Shown piece by piece: positions 16,421 to 25,173 of a DNA stretch of 64,000 bases (position 1 is its first letter; each line of letters starts with the position of its first letter). A program made the position numbers and the translations under genes. The DNA is from an uncultured Acidimicrobiales bacterium. Lineage in GTDB: Bacteria; Actinomycetota; Acidimicrobiia; Acidimicrobiales; CATQHL01. The notes under the pieces were generated by a model that was not told the origin of the DNA, did not search any database, and worked only from the letters and a program-made list of their open reading frames with translations. The DNA is taken from positions 561,572 through 625,571 of the forward strand of contig OY282384.1 of NCBI GenBank assembly GCA_958295925.1, in the 5' to 3' direction.

Positions 16421-16726
16421 ATGGCCAGAATCGACGGGAAACTGATCTACCCCAGGCAGCCCACGCTGCAGCTACAAGGCTGGCGCATCGCCGCGCTGAC
16501 GACAGCTACATCCTTCTACGGGTTGATGGCGGCGATGTTCTTACTCTTCGCCATCGGCAACGGAACAGCCATCTACATCGCCGGAATGGGCTTCCTGAAC
16601 GCCCTGCTACTCGGCTGGATAGAGATGAAAATGGAAAAGCGCGCCGACCTGGAACTGACCTGGGAAGATGAATGGTACGCCGGCCCAACCCGCGAGAAGG
16701 GCGCCGCCCAGGCCGCCCAGCATTAA
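16421..16726 (+). CDS. Small two-helix membrane protein
   Basis: 101 residues. Two hydrophobic segments at about residues 20-45 (WRIAALTTATSFYGLMAAMF) and 48-68 (AIYIAGMGFLNALLLGW), followed by a charged cytosolic-looking tail with LTWEDEWY. It is the first of four consecutive small membrane proteins that lead into a Zn-family gene. No catalytic motif. Confidence 0.7.
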   Translation: MARIDGKLIYPRQPTLQLQGWRIAALTTATSFYGLMAAMFLLFAIGNGTAIYIAGMGFLNALLLGWIEMKMEKRADLELTWEDEWYAGPTREKGAAQAAQH

Positions 16727-16751
16727 CACAGGACCGGAAGAGAGCACCATC

Positions 16752-17078
16752 ATGGACCTGAGCAAGTACGACATCACCTGGCCGGAGCGGCCCAGCAAAG
16801 GGTTACAGGCGCTGCACATCGCAACGGTAGTCACCTGCGCTGCCTTCCTGCCCCTGCTGGTGGCGACCTGGATCTTCATCGCCGGCGACATCGCCGCCGG
16901 CGCGGAACGGAACTTCTACGCAGGCACCCTGCTGGCCACCCTGCTGATGACCGACGGAATCCTGATGGGCCTCCTGGTTCTTAAACTAGCCGAACGCTGT
17001 AGAATGGAAAAGCAACAAGAAGCCGAGCAACCCGGCAGACCAGGCCAAGCAACCACCCAAGCGTCATCCTCCTACTGA
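16752..17078 (+). CDS. Small two-helix membrane protein
   Basis: 108 residues from ATG 16752; the open frame extends upstream without an SD. Hydrophobic helices at about 22-50 and 58-82 (FYAGTLLATLLMTDGILMGL) are followed by a hydrophilic Gln/Glu-rich tail. A short N-terminal segment (DLSKYDITWPERP) precedes the first helix. Same layout as its neighbours. Confidence 0.7.
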   Translation: MDLSKYDITWPERPSKGLQALHIATVVTCAAFLPLLVATWIFIAGDIAAGAERNFYAGTLLATLLMTDGILMGLLVLKLAERCRMEKQQEAEQPGRPGQATTQASSSY

Positions 17079-17140
17079 GCAGTCCGAGAGCAGGAAAGAG
17101 AACAGCGACGAAGGAACCGAGCCAAGTCCAAGGAGCAACG

Positions 17141-17380
17141 ATGAATACATTGATCGAGCGACTGCGCAACCTACGGCTCCAGACGATAGCGCTAATCTAC
17201 CTATCCACCATGGCGCCCCTGACCCTGGGCATAGTATCCATCCAGCTGGCCTGGACCGCGACGGGCTACGCCTCCGTAGGCGCCGGCAGCGTCATTTACG
17301 TCATCGCCGGAGCGCTGTATATCTTCAACCGACGAGCCTTCACCCTCGCTGAACAGAAACGGCAGGAGTGCCGCGAATGA
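17141..17380 (+). CDS. Small two-helix membrane protein
   Basis: 79 residues. Helices at about 14-36 and 42-62; the second ends VIYVIAGALYIFNRRAF. The same ending (IVYVITGVLFIFNKEAI) occurs in the next gene, so the two are paralogues. Its stop overlaps the next start as ATGA, indicating coupled translation. Confidence 0.75.
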   Translation: MNTLIERLRNLRLQTIALIYLSTMAPLTLGIVSIQLAWTATGYASVGAGSVIYVIAGALYIFNRRAFTLAEQKRQECRE

Positions 17381-17610
17381 AGCTGATCGAACGGCTCCAG
17401 AACATTAAGACATACACCCTGGCAGTAATGCTGATCTGCGCCACCGCCCTCCTGGCGGTCAGCGCAGCAGGGCAGATAAACGATTGGCCGGCCACCGCCT
17501 ACGCTGCCGCCATCGCCGCCAGCATCGTCTACGTCATAACGGGCGTATTGTTTATCTTCAACAAGGAAGCAATCGAAGATCGAGAAAAGCATAAGGACTG
17601 CTGCCGATGA
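17377..17610 (+). CDS. Small two-helix membrane protein, coupled both sides
   Basis: 77 residues. MKLIERLQNIKTY then two helices and a basic tail ending KHKDCC. ATGA overlaps link it both to the membrane protein upstream and to the Zn-family gene downstream, so the four are likely made in fixed proportion. The terminal cysteine pair could interact with metal or with the Zn-family partner; this is inference. Confidence 0.75.
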   Translation: MKLIERLQNIKTYTLAVMLICATALLAVSAAGQINDWPATAYAAAIAASIVYVITGVLFIFNKEAIEDREKHKDCCR

Positions 17611-18401
17611 ACCAAGCCAGCCGCCTAGTCAGACAGGAACCCGGCAACCAGCCCGGCCATCAACCCGGCCTTCAACCCGGCCTTCAACAAAGCACGCCCC
17701 CGCCCCGGCCCGGAGTGGCCGACCCCGATGAATACCGGCGCAAGGCCGAGGAACTGGAACGCGACCCGGACAACCAGCGGGAGACAGGAACAAGCTGGCG
17801 TGAGGAGAACCGCCAGCTGGCCGTCAAGCACCGGCAGAACGCCCGAGACCTGGACGACCCGCCGCAGACCAGCCACCGCTGGCAGGAGAAGAAGACCACT
17901 ACGGGAAACCAGACCCTGCCGATGCTGCACTGCCGGCTCTGCGACCAGGATATGATGGTGGGAACCGGGACCACCCCGGAACAGGCCCGGAACCACCCGG
18001 GAAAGCGGCCCTGCGCGACGGTGCATCTAAGGACCGCCATCCCGCCGCCGGGTAGGGACAACCCAAGACTACAGGGGATACGGGAACACGCCCCGGCCCG
18101 CTGCGGCTATCAGCGCCGCTGGAAGCGCAGCCGAGAGAGCCGCAGGCTGCACCTGATCCAGGAGAACATCCATCAGCCTTCCAAGTGGAGCTACCCGCTG
18201 GTTACCGTCAATTGCGCCGACTGCCTGGAGACGCCCGCAACGGCCCCGGACCCCGTTAGAATAGAAAGCGGAAAAGCCAACAGAATAGCCGCACTGGCCC
18301 GGAAGCTCACCAGCTGTTTCTTACGCCATTTCTTGCGAAGAAATAGAGAGAAGCGAGCAGGCAACACCGCCGCCAGCGGCATCAGCCACCCAGCCGCCTG
18401 A
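17607..18401 (+). CDS. Zn-family protein, long form
   Basis: 264 residues. The N-terminal tail carries a QPGH/QPGL repeat encoded by a 12-nt tandem repeat (17649-17684). Next comes a helical, charged segment ending DPPQTSHRW, the long-form equivalent of KHxW. Then CRLCDQ, PCATVHL, RCGYQRRWK and VNCADCL, followed by a basic C-terminal tail. Start ATG overlaps the previous stop (ATGA). The coupling to small membrane proteins suggests it works at the membrane surface. Confidence 0.82.
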   Translation: MNQASRLVRQEPGNQPGHQPGLQPGLQQSTPPPRPGVADPDEYRRKAEELERDPDNQRETGTSWREENRQLAVKHRQNARDLDDPPQTSHRWQEKKTTTGNQTLPMLHCRLCDQDMMVGTGTTPEQARNHPGKRPCATVHLRTAIPPPGRDNPRLQGIREHAPARCGYQRRWKRSRESRRLHLIQENIHQPSKWSYPLVTVNCADCLETPATAPDPVRIESGKANRIAALARKLTSCFLRHFLRRNREKRAGNTAASGISHPAA

Positions 18402-18432
18402 CACCAGCATTACCGAAAGGAGCCGCCTACCC

Positions 18433-19206
18433 ATGACCAGCCGAGCCTACCACGGCACCCGCCACGCGCCGCCGGAGCAGGACCGAGACCTCTACCCCGG
18501 CATTCCGACCCCCACCGAAATCCTGCAGTGGATCGAATCGGGCGGCGGCGGACACCCCGGCGCCCAGGGCTACCCCAAGCCAGGCGCCTTGCGCCGCGCC
18601 TATCGGGACCTGACCGACCCGCCCAGAACCCAGCACCGCTGGGTACCGGACAAAGAGAGCATGTTCTGTCCCATCTGCCAGCAAGAGCAACATGTAAGCC
18701 GCAAGATACGGAAGCAGTTCGAAGCCCATTGGGTGGACCAGGAACCGATAACCGACTACAGCTGGCGGCACCACCCCGGCCCTCGCCGTTGCACACAGGT
18801 GCACCTCCTGAAACCGAGAGAATACAGCGAACCTAGAGGAATCTGGCCCTTCAGACGGCGGAAGAAACTGCCAAAAGAAACGTGGTGCGGCGACGAAAGG
18901 CCGCTGCAGCGCTACTGGCACCGCGGGAGTTGGCTCTACTACAACTCCTACCGCCAGAAGGCTCAGAAGCATATCTACAAGATGCCCTGGCAGGGCTACC
19001 CCATCATTACCGTCAACTGCAGCGACTGCCTGACCCTGTCCGGCCAGACCGAGTTCATCGACTGGGAGCGGATGACCGGGGCTGAAATCGCCAAAGCGAA
19101 GGAAGCCGCCGCCAAGCGGCAGCAGAACCAGCAGTATCGTTACTTGCCCAAAGGCGAACCCCGCCGCACCGGGCCAGGACCCGAGCAGTACCTGGACCAC
19201 GCCTGA
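18433..19206 (+). CDS. Zn-family protein, long form
   Basis: 257 residues. An N-terminal domain reads DLYPGIPTPTEILQWIE, then AYRDLTDPPRTQHRW. FCPICQQEQ, RRCTQVHLLKPRE, WCGDERP and VNCSDCLTL follow, and the protein ends GPEQYLDHA. It shares all of this, and the leader GGAGCCGCCTACC before the start codon, with the genes at 19251 and 20776, so these arose by tandem duplication including the ribosome-binding region. Function unknown. Confidence 0.85.
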   Translation: MTSRAYHGTRHAPPEQDRDLYPGIPTPTEILQWIESGGGGHPGAQGYPKPGALRRAYRDLTDPPRTQHRWVPDKESMFCPICQQEQHVSRKIRKQFEAHWVDQEPITDYSWRHHPGPRRCTQVHLLKPREYSEPRGIWPFRRRKKLPKETWCGDERPLQRYWHRGSWLYYNSYRQKAQKHIYKMPWQGYPIITVNCSDCLTLSGQTEFIDWERMTGAEIAKAKEAAAKRQQNQQYRYLPKGEPRRTGPGPEQYLDHA

Positions 19207-19250
19207 GCAAGCAGGAAGCACAAGCTAAAAGGAAAGGAGCCGCCTACCCG

Positions 19251-20015
19251 ATGAAAACCTCAGCCTACGACGGCGTTCATGCCAACCACAGTGACGAGGG
19301 CCCTTACCCCGGCATCCCCTCTCCCGCCGAAATCCTGCAATGGATCGAAGAAGGCGGCAGCGGCCACACCAGAGCCCAAGGCTACCCCAAGCCGGAAATG
19401 CTGCGCAGGGCCTACCAGGACCTGACGGACCCTCCCAAGACGCATCACCGCTGGTGCCCCCAGTACGACAGTATGTTCTGTGCGATTTGCCAAGTAGAAG
19501 AGAAAGTGACCCGCGCCCAGAAGAAGGAGTTCCAAGCCAACTGGCGCGACGATGATCCCATCACCGACTGGTCCTGGAGGGACCACCCCGGCCCGCATCG
19601 CTGCGCCCAGGTACACTTGCTCAAGCCGAGAAAGTACACCGAACCCCAAGGGCTATGGCCCTTCAAGAAGACCAAGGAACTCCCCGAGGAAGTCCACTGC
19701 GGCGACGACCGCCCCTTGGAGGAGTACGAACACCGCGGGATTTGGATCCATCCGAACAACTATCGGCAGAAGTACCAGCCATATATCTACGAACTACCGT
19801 GGGAGGGTTATCCAATCACAACGGTCAACTGCGCAAAATGCCTGACCCTGGCCCACATGACCCAGTTCCTGGACCCGGAGACCATGTCCAGCGAAGAGCT
19901 GGCCAAGGCGGCTCAAGACGCGGCGGAATGCAACAGCCCGCTGAGAGAGCTCCTGCCAATCGGACAACCCCGCCGCAGCGGGCCCGGGCCGGAGCGATAC
20001 ATGGACCACGCTTAG
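19251..20015 (+). CDS. Zn-family protein, long form
   Basis: 254 residues, the closest relative of the preceding gene: YPGIPSPAEILQWIE, DLTDPPKTHHRW, FCAICQVEE, HRCAQVHLLKPRKY, HCGDDRP, VNCAKCLTL and GPERYMDHA. Here NCPDC is NCAKC, so the aspartate is not essential for the motif. The same GGAGCCGCCTACC leader precedes the ATG. Four copies of a 12-nt repeat follow its stop. Confidence 0.85.
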   Translation: MKTSAYDGVHANHSDEGPYPGIPSPAEILQWIEEGGSGHTRAQGYPKPEMLRRAYQDLTDPPKTHHRWCPQYDSMFCAICQVEEKVTRAQKKEFQANWRDDDPITDWSWRDHPGPHRCAQVHLLKPRKYTEPQGLWPFKKTKELPEEVHCGDDRPLEEYEHRGIWIHPNNYRQKYQPYIYELPWEGYPITTVNCAKCLTLAHMTQFLDPETMSSEELAKAAQDAAECNSPLRELLPIGQPRRSGPGPERYMDHA

Positions 20016-20045
20016 AAGGAAGCAGAAAGCAATTCCAGTCACCAG

Positions 20046-20093
20046 GAGACAAAAACCGAGACAAAAACCGAGACAAAAACCGAGACAAAAACC
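20046..20093 (+). repeat. 12-nt tandem repeat, four copies
   Basis: gagacaaaaacc is repeated four times without change in the intergenic region before the next Zn-family gene. It is non-coding in position, yet has the same 12-nt period as repeats inside genes. Confidence 0.85.
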
Positions 20094-20116
20094 AACCGCT
20101 GGGAGAAACCGGGCCG

Positions 20117-20728
20117 ATGACGCCGCGCCAGCCGCCCTACACCGCTCATACGTTAATGGAACTAGCCCAGCAGTACCGAGCAGCAGGCCGGTCCCTGGCC
20201 GCCGAGAGCGTGCGGCGCACCGCGCAGGACCTGGCCGAACCGCCCGGGACCCGGCGCCGCTGGCAGCACGGCACCCTGCAGCAGATCAGAAACTGGCAGG
20301 TATACCCCACCGTGCTCCACTGCCGAATCTGCTACCAGGAGACCAAAGTCCAACAGTGGCTGGATGAGACGCAGATACGGAACCACCCCGGGCTCAGCCC
20401 CTGCGCTACGGTACGCATGAAGCGGACCACACCGACGGAGCAGCTTAAAAGGGGAAACTGGCGCTGGCGCCGGTTTTCCCGGACCGAAGAACCCGAGTTC
20501 CACGCCATAGCGCGCTCCGAGGAGGAAGCGAAACGCAATATAAGCCGCTGCGGATTCGACGCCCGATGGGAAGACTTCCGCCAGCGAAAGGACCGTTTCC
20601 TGGACCAACCGGAAATCCTGGCCAGCGAGGGCTATCCGTTGCTCCAGGTCAATTGCCCCGATTGCCTGGCGACCTTAGACTTACCGGAACGCCCGTTTCA
20701 GCACCGACACCGGAACGTCCTGGCCTAG
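20117..20728 (+). CDS. Zn-family protein, long form
   Basis: 203 residues from ATG 20117; the open frame upstream is a shadow of the previous gene. It begins with TLMELAQQYRAAGRSLAAES and DLAEPPGTRRRW, a helical N-terminal version shared with the gene at 21590. Then CRICYQE, PCATVRMKR (the usual VH histidine position reads VR), RCGFDARW and VNCPDCLATLDL. The missing histidine could weaken one metal site. Confidence 0.8.
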   Translation: MTPRQPPYTAHTLMELAQQYRAAGRSLAAESVRRTAQDLAEPPGTRRRWQHGTLQQIRNWQVYPTVLHCRICYQETKVQQWLDETQIRNHPGLSPCATVRMKRTTPTEQLKRGNWRWRRFSRTEEPEFHAIARSEEEAKRNISRCGFDARWEDFRQRKDRFLDQPEILASEGYPLLQVNCPDCLATLDLPERPFQHRHRNVLA

Positions 20729-20775
20729 CTCAAACCCAACCGCGCAAAGATAAAGAAAGAAGGAGCCGCCTACCA

Positions 20776-21561
20776 ATGACCAGCCGAGCACACCATCGAA
20801 GCCGACCAAACCGAGGCCGACCAAGCAGCGCCGAGGCCGAGCAGGACTTGTACCCCGGGATTCCCACCCCGGCCGAACTACTCTTCAAGATAGACGAAGC
20901 CAAGCAGCAGGAACGCTACGAGCGAGCCGCCAGCCTGCAGCAGGCTTACGAGGAACTCACCAACCCGCCGGCCACCCAGCACCGCTGGCAGCCAGCCGGC
21001 CACCACAGCCCCTGCCCGATGGGAGAAGGCTATTACAAGAAAGCAAATTTCTACCACATCAAATGCAGCATCTGCTGGGCCGAGAGCCGCATCACCCCGG
21101 AGCAGGAAGAGCAGATGGCGGCCTTCGACCACGACGAAGTGCCGATAAGCGACGACTCATGGCGGGACGACCCCGGCCCCCACCGCTGCGCCACCGTCCA
21201 CCTGGCCAGGCCGTTGGAATACAGCGAACCGAGCGGCTTCTGGCTCTGGAAGACACAACAAGAACTGCCCAGAACGCCCTACTGCGGACGCCGGGAACAA
21301 TCGTGGAAAGTCAATTTCAAGCATAAGCTGCAGGGGAGCATCTATCGGATGAGCCGGAACAGCTGCAAAATCACGACGGTGAACTGCGTGGAATGCCTAA
21401 CCCTGGCCGAAATGACGCGATACATCACGCCCGAAGCCGCCGCCAACGCCGAGCTGGTCAAGGCCGCCAGCCAGCAGCGAGGCGAGCAAGTCCAATACCT
21501 TCCCAAAGGACGGCCCCGCCGCGCGAGCAGCGGCCCAGAGCGATATTTAGACCACGCTTAA
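20776..21561 (+). CDS. Zn-family protein, long form
   Basis: 261 residues from ATG 20776, set by the leader GGAGCCGCCTACC. DLYPGIPTPAELLFKID, ELTNPPATQHRW, KCSICWAES, HRCATVHLARPLEY, YCGRREQ, VNCVECLTL and GPERYLDHA match the copies at 18433 and 19251. The region before CSIC is longer here and carries an extra cysteine (SPCPMGEGYY). The stop is followed by a 10-nt duplication (cttaaccagg). Confidence 0.85.
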   Translation: MTSRAHHRSRPNRGRPSSAEAEQDLYPGIPTPAELLFKIDEAKQQERYERAASLQQAYEELTNPPATQHRWQPAGHHSPCPMGEGYYKKANFYHIKCSICWAESRITPEQEEQMAAFDHDEVPISDDSWRDDPGPHRCATVHLARPLEYSEPSGFWLWKTQQELPRTPYCGRREQSWKVNFKHKLQGSIYRMSRNSCKITTVNCVECLTLAEMTRYITPEAAANAELVKAASQQRGEQVQYLPKGRPRRASSGPERYLDHA

Positions 21562-21589
21562 CCAGGCTTAACCAGGAAGGTGTCAGCCC

Positions 21590-22528
21590 ATGCCGGAAGC
21601 GCCCAAGATGCACAGCGCAGAGTCATTGCTGGCGCTAGCCAGAGGCCACGAGTTGACCGGCCAGCGCCACGCGGCCGAGAGCCACCGGCGGTCAGCTAAA
21701 GACCTGGTCGACCCACCGAAGACCAGACACCGTTGGCAGCATGGGGAGCTGCAGCAAGCAGGGAATTGGACCACCAGCCCGACGACGATTTACTGCAGCA
21801 TCTGTTATCAGGCAACCAACCTGGAGCCAGGAATAAGCCAGGAGGAAATCAGGAACCATCCCGGGCCCAGCCCTTGCGCGACCATCCACCTTAGAAAGCC
21901 AGCCCCCGTACCGGAACATGAGAAGAAGAGCAAAAGCTGGGATTGCAACTACAACGGACAGGGGGACATCCCCGAAGACATAAGCTGCTGCGGACTACAC
22001 GGCAGCTGGGCGCGCTGGACCAGGCAGAAGCATCGCTACCTAGCCGGTCACGAGAGAATGACCGGATACGGGTATCCAATCCTAAGAGTCAATTGCCCCG
22101 ACTGCTTGGCCACGCCAGAGCAGGAGAGACAGCCGGACCCAACTCAATACGAGAAGGAGGAAGGAATCATGCGACAACTCAAAGCCGCCTGGCAGGTAAT
22201 CAAACCCCGCAACCAAACCGAAGTCGGCGTCATCACCTTCGGCCTGCTGAGCATGCCCAGCCTGGGACTACTTTATTTCGCCTACGCCGGTGGCCAGACG
22301 CTCCTCAGCCGAGGCGCCGGCATCTTCGCCCTCGCCGTAGCCGCCGGCTTCGCCGCCAGTTCAATCAAGTGGTTCTGGATGAACCGAACCCCGGCAAAGC
22401 CACCCTCCAGCGACGCAGCCAGGCTCAAAATCATAGCGGAGACAGAACCAACGGAAGAACCGACGACCCCCGATTCAGAAGACCAAGTATTACGAAATGA
22501 GACCACCGAAACCGCCCAGGCATCCTGA
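21590..22528 (+). CDS. Zn-family protein fused to a two-helix membrane domain
   Basis: 312 residues. The first 190 match the gene at 20117: LLALARGHELTGQRHAAES, DLVDPPKTRHRW, CSICYQAT, PCATIHLRKP, CCGLHGSW and VNCPDCLATPE. The frame then continues without a stop into MRQLKAAWQ and two membrane helices (TFGLLSMPSLGLLYFAYAGG and IFALAVAAGFAASSIKWFW) with an acidic tail. An internal ATG at 22169 has its own SD (GGAGGAAGG), so the membrane part may also be made separately. The fusion joins the same two protein types that are adjacent genes at 17377-18401 and 33605-34509. Confidence 0.8.
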   Translation: MPEAPKMHSAESLLALARGHELTGQRHAAESHRRSAKDLVDPPKTRHRWQHGELQQAGNWTTSPTTIYCSICYQATNLEPGISQEEIRNHPGPSPCATIHLRKPAPVPEHEKKSKSWDCNYNGQGDIPEDISCCGLHGSWARWTRQKHRYLAGHERMTGYGYPILRVNCPDCLATPEQERQPDPTQYEKEEGIMRQLKAAWQVIKPRNQTEVGVITFGLLSMPSLGLLYFAYAGGQTLLSRGAGIFALAVAAGFAASSIKWFWMNRTPAKPPSSDAARLKIIAETEPTEEPTTPDSEDQVLRNETTETAQAS

Positions 22529-22601
22529 AAAATGCTCCAAGGCGCATCACGAATTCCGTCACCACGCCGGCGACTCCGCCCCACGAAGGAGAACCATCAA
22601 G

Positions 22602-25040
22602 ATGAACCAGGAAGAGCACCAGGAAGAGACCCAGGAGCAGACCGAAGAAGCCCGGCAGGCCGGCACTCCCACCGATGAGGAAGTCATCGTCAGCCCCACG
22701 GCCCAGGACGAACTCTCCGCCCGGCTGGTGGACGCGGTGCACGCCGCCGCCGGCCTACCCACCCGGCAAGGCCGCCACGAAATCTACTACCGGCTGGGCC
22801 GGGAAATCACCGCCAACCTGCTGAAAGCCGCCGACCCCGTCAAGGAGTTCATGACCGAAGCAGAAAAACAGAGCGACCGCACCATCAACCAGGGCATCCA
22901 CGAACTCCTGAAGGTCCGCCGCCAAACGGCATATAAGGACGCCGCCGTCAGATTCGGACAGAGAGCCCTCCGCCAGGAGATAACCGACCAGGACTGCGAG
23001 GAATACCTGACCGACCCCGGCCAGGTGGGCAGAATCAACGCTCCTACCGGACAAAGACTGCGCCGGTACCTGAAACCCGGTAGCGACCCCACCCCGGAGC
23101 AGCTCCTGGAAATGGAACAACTCTTGATACTGACCCTCCACGCGAGTGAGATCAGCCTGCGAGACTGCAACGAAGAGGAAGCGTACCAAGCCGCCCGACG
23201 CGCCCTGGGCCGCTACGCCGACCACGCCATGTTCCGCCGCTACCCCGCGGCCAACTTGCCGAAGCGGCAGACTGAGATCGAACGAGAGACATTACTGGAC
23301 TTGATCTTCGACCGCGTGGAGCAGGCCCCCGGCCCCAGCCGCATCGACAGCAGCCTGGCCGTACCGGCGGACTCCCAGGCCCGGACGATAATCCAGACCG
23401 CCCAGGACGTCAGCCGATACAAGATACGCGAATGGGGCGAGCAGAACCGGCCCGATTGGCTGACCGTAGACATGGCCCCCATCCATGAACCCGGCGATGC
23501 AGCCAGCGAGTCCTGGCGCCGCAGCCCCGGCGGCTTCGAAGGCAACTGGGTGCATCCCGAACCCATCAACCCCCGGGAGGCCAGCCTGGCCAAACAGGAG
23601 GCTTGCATCACAGAATGCTGGGAACGAGCCAGGACCGGCTTGGGCCGGGAGCCCGACCCAGCCTGGTTCGCCCTGAAGCTGCTGACGCCCTACCTGGACC
23701 AGGACTTCCTGGTAGCCTACGGACGCTATTGCCCCGCCGACTGGGCAGACTACCACGGCGACGGACCCTTCAACTTCGACGAAGGATGGTACTGCGAAGG
23801 CTGGTACTTCGACCCCCTGGCCCTGCCCAAGGTATACCGGGAAGTCAAAGACGAACTGGAACAGCGACGCCGGCAGAACGGCGACAGCAAGCCCACCAAC
23901 CTGCTCCATACCCCGGGCAGCCGCGTCCACCAGCAGGCAACCTACTGCCGCGCCGTCAGGAACGCCCTGATGCACCAGGGCCTGGCCGAAGACGCCGCCA
24001 ACCATAACTGGGAGGCCCTGGCCCTGGGGCTATTGCGAGCCAGCAGCAGCCTGCACCGGCTGGCTACGGCGCTGAGAAGCGCCTGGCCCAAAGCCGTCAT
24101 GAGCTGGGTGGACCATACCGGCGACCCCGACTGGCCCAGGAACTACCGGCCCAGCACGGTAGAGGATGAAGAGAACGAACACACGGACGAAACCTCCCGC
24201 GGGACCAACCCCGTATCCCACTGGGGCGGGATTCTAAGCACCTTCAAGTACCTCCACGAACTCTGTGACCAGGACAAGCCCACGCCGGCCGACCCGGCCG
24301 ACTACGACCCGACCACGGACCCGGAACTCAACCCCCGGACACCGGCAAGAAAGTACCCACTGAAGACAGAAGACTTGGACGAGGAGTTCAAACCCCGCGA
24401 CACCGCCCTGCGCCGCCACCTGGAAGAGGTACGAAGGCACTTCGTCCAAGACCACGAATACCTGGACCTGCTGAACCCCGAAGACCCCCGGCGGAAGGTA
24501 TGGCTCAGCCATGCGAAGGCTAAAGCAATAGAAGAAGAACCGGACGTCGACCGGTCGCTGGTCAACCACGACTGGGACCTGCCCCGCAGAGTACTGCTCC
24601 GGGAAGCCGTCCAAGAACTCACTGCAGCGACCGAGCTGCTGGAGGAGCTGGACGCCTACCAGGAGGAGGTCGCCTACGGCAAGTACCGCCGGCAGCGAGA
24701 ACACCTAGCCCAACGCCAGCTGGCCCGCCACGCCCTGGAACGGCAGGAGGACAACGTCGTAGCACCCTTGCAGAGCTACCTGGACTACTGGGTCCAGGAA
24801 CCCGGCGACCCGGAATTGGAGGCCCGCTTCCACGACGACCCCGCCGTGGCGTTAGCCCGGGGCACACAGCCCCAGGAGAGGATGGAAATAGCCGAGCTGG
24901 GCCTCAGCTACCCGGTCATCCCGGTCGTCGACGTCGGCGAGGCCGTGCTGCTGCACCGCATCATGCAGAGAATGCGCCACGCCGACTGGCTGACCGAGAC
25001 GGTGCGCAAGCTGGCAGCCGCCGAGCCGGCCGAAGAATAG
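22602..25040 (+). CDS. Large acidic paralogue 1 of 3, 812 aa
   Basis: Start ATG 22602 with SD GAAGGAGAA; the frame is open upstream without support. A disordered Glu/Gln-rich N-terminus leads to a mostly helical protein. Motifs shared with the next two large genes: the GNWVHPEPIN segment, a (W)FALKLLTPYLD segment, YCRAVRNALMHQGLAEDA, AYGKYRRQREH and LLHRIMQRMRHADWL near the C-terminus. No catalytic motif, Walker box or membrane helix seen. The repeated GNWVHP and the terminal LLHRI motif define a family I cannot name; a structural or scaffold role is possible. Confidence 0.78.
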   Translation: MNQEEHQEETQEQTEEARQAGTPTDEEVIVSPTAQDELSARLVDAVHAAAGLPTRQGRHEIYYRLGREITANLLKAADPVKEFMTEAEKQSDRTINQGIHELLKVRRQTAYKDAAVRFGQRALRQEITDQDCEEYLTDPGQVGRINAPTGQRLRRYLKPGSDPTPEQLLEMEQLLILTLHASEISLRDCNEEEAYQAARRALGRYADHAMFRRYPAANLPKRQTEIERETLLDLIFDRVEQAPGPSRIDSSLAVPADSQARTIIQTAQDVSRYKIREWGEQNRPDWLTVDMAPIHEPGDAASESWRRSPGGFEGNWVHPEPINPREASLAKQEACITECWERARTGLGREPDPAWFALKLLTPYLDQDFLVAYGRYCPADWADYHGDGPFNFDEGWYCEGWYFDPLALPKVYREVKDELEQRRRQNGDSKPTNLLHTPGSRVHQQATYCRAVRNALMHQGLAEDAANHNWEALALGLLRASSSLHRLATALRSAWPKAVMSWVDHTGDPDWPRNYRPSTVEDEENEHTDETSRGTNPVSHWGGILSTFKYLHELCDQDKPTPADPADYDPTTDPELNPRTPARKYPLKTEDLDEEFKPRDTALRRHLEEVRRHFVQDHEYLDLLNPEDPRRKVWLSHAKAKAIEEEPDVDRSLVNHDWDLPRRVLLREAVQELTAATELLEELDAYQEEVAYGKYRRQREHLAQRQLARHALERQEDNVVAPLQSYLDYWVQEPGDPELEARFHDDPAVALARGTQPQERMEIAELGLSYPVIPVVDVGEAVLLHRIMQRMRHADWLTETVRKLAAAEPAEE

Positions 25041-25104
25041 AAGCCAGCCTTCAGCAAGCGGCAACCCAAACCCCTGGAACCGCTCTGCCCCCAGCCCCCT
25101 AAAA

Positions 25105-25141
25105 GGGTTAGAATGATGATTGCTAAAATCATCACTAACCC
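25105..25141 (+). promoter_or_regulatory. Interrupted 15-bp inverted repeat, operator- or terminator-like
   Basis: GGGTTAG then TGATGATT pairs with AATCATCA then CTAACCC, with a two-base bulge and a five-base loop GCTAA. It is A/T-rich in a T-poor strand, contains a TAGAAT -10-like hexamer, and lies 33 nt before the next start codon. An operator for the downstream gene or an intergenic terminator both fit. Confidence 0.5.
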
Positions 25142-25173
25142 ACAAGCAAACAACAGGAGGCAGAGCGAAAATC

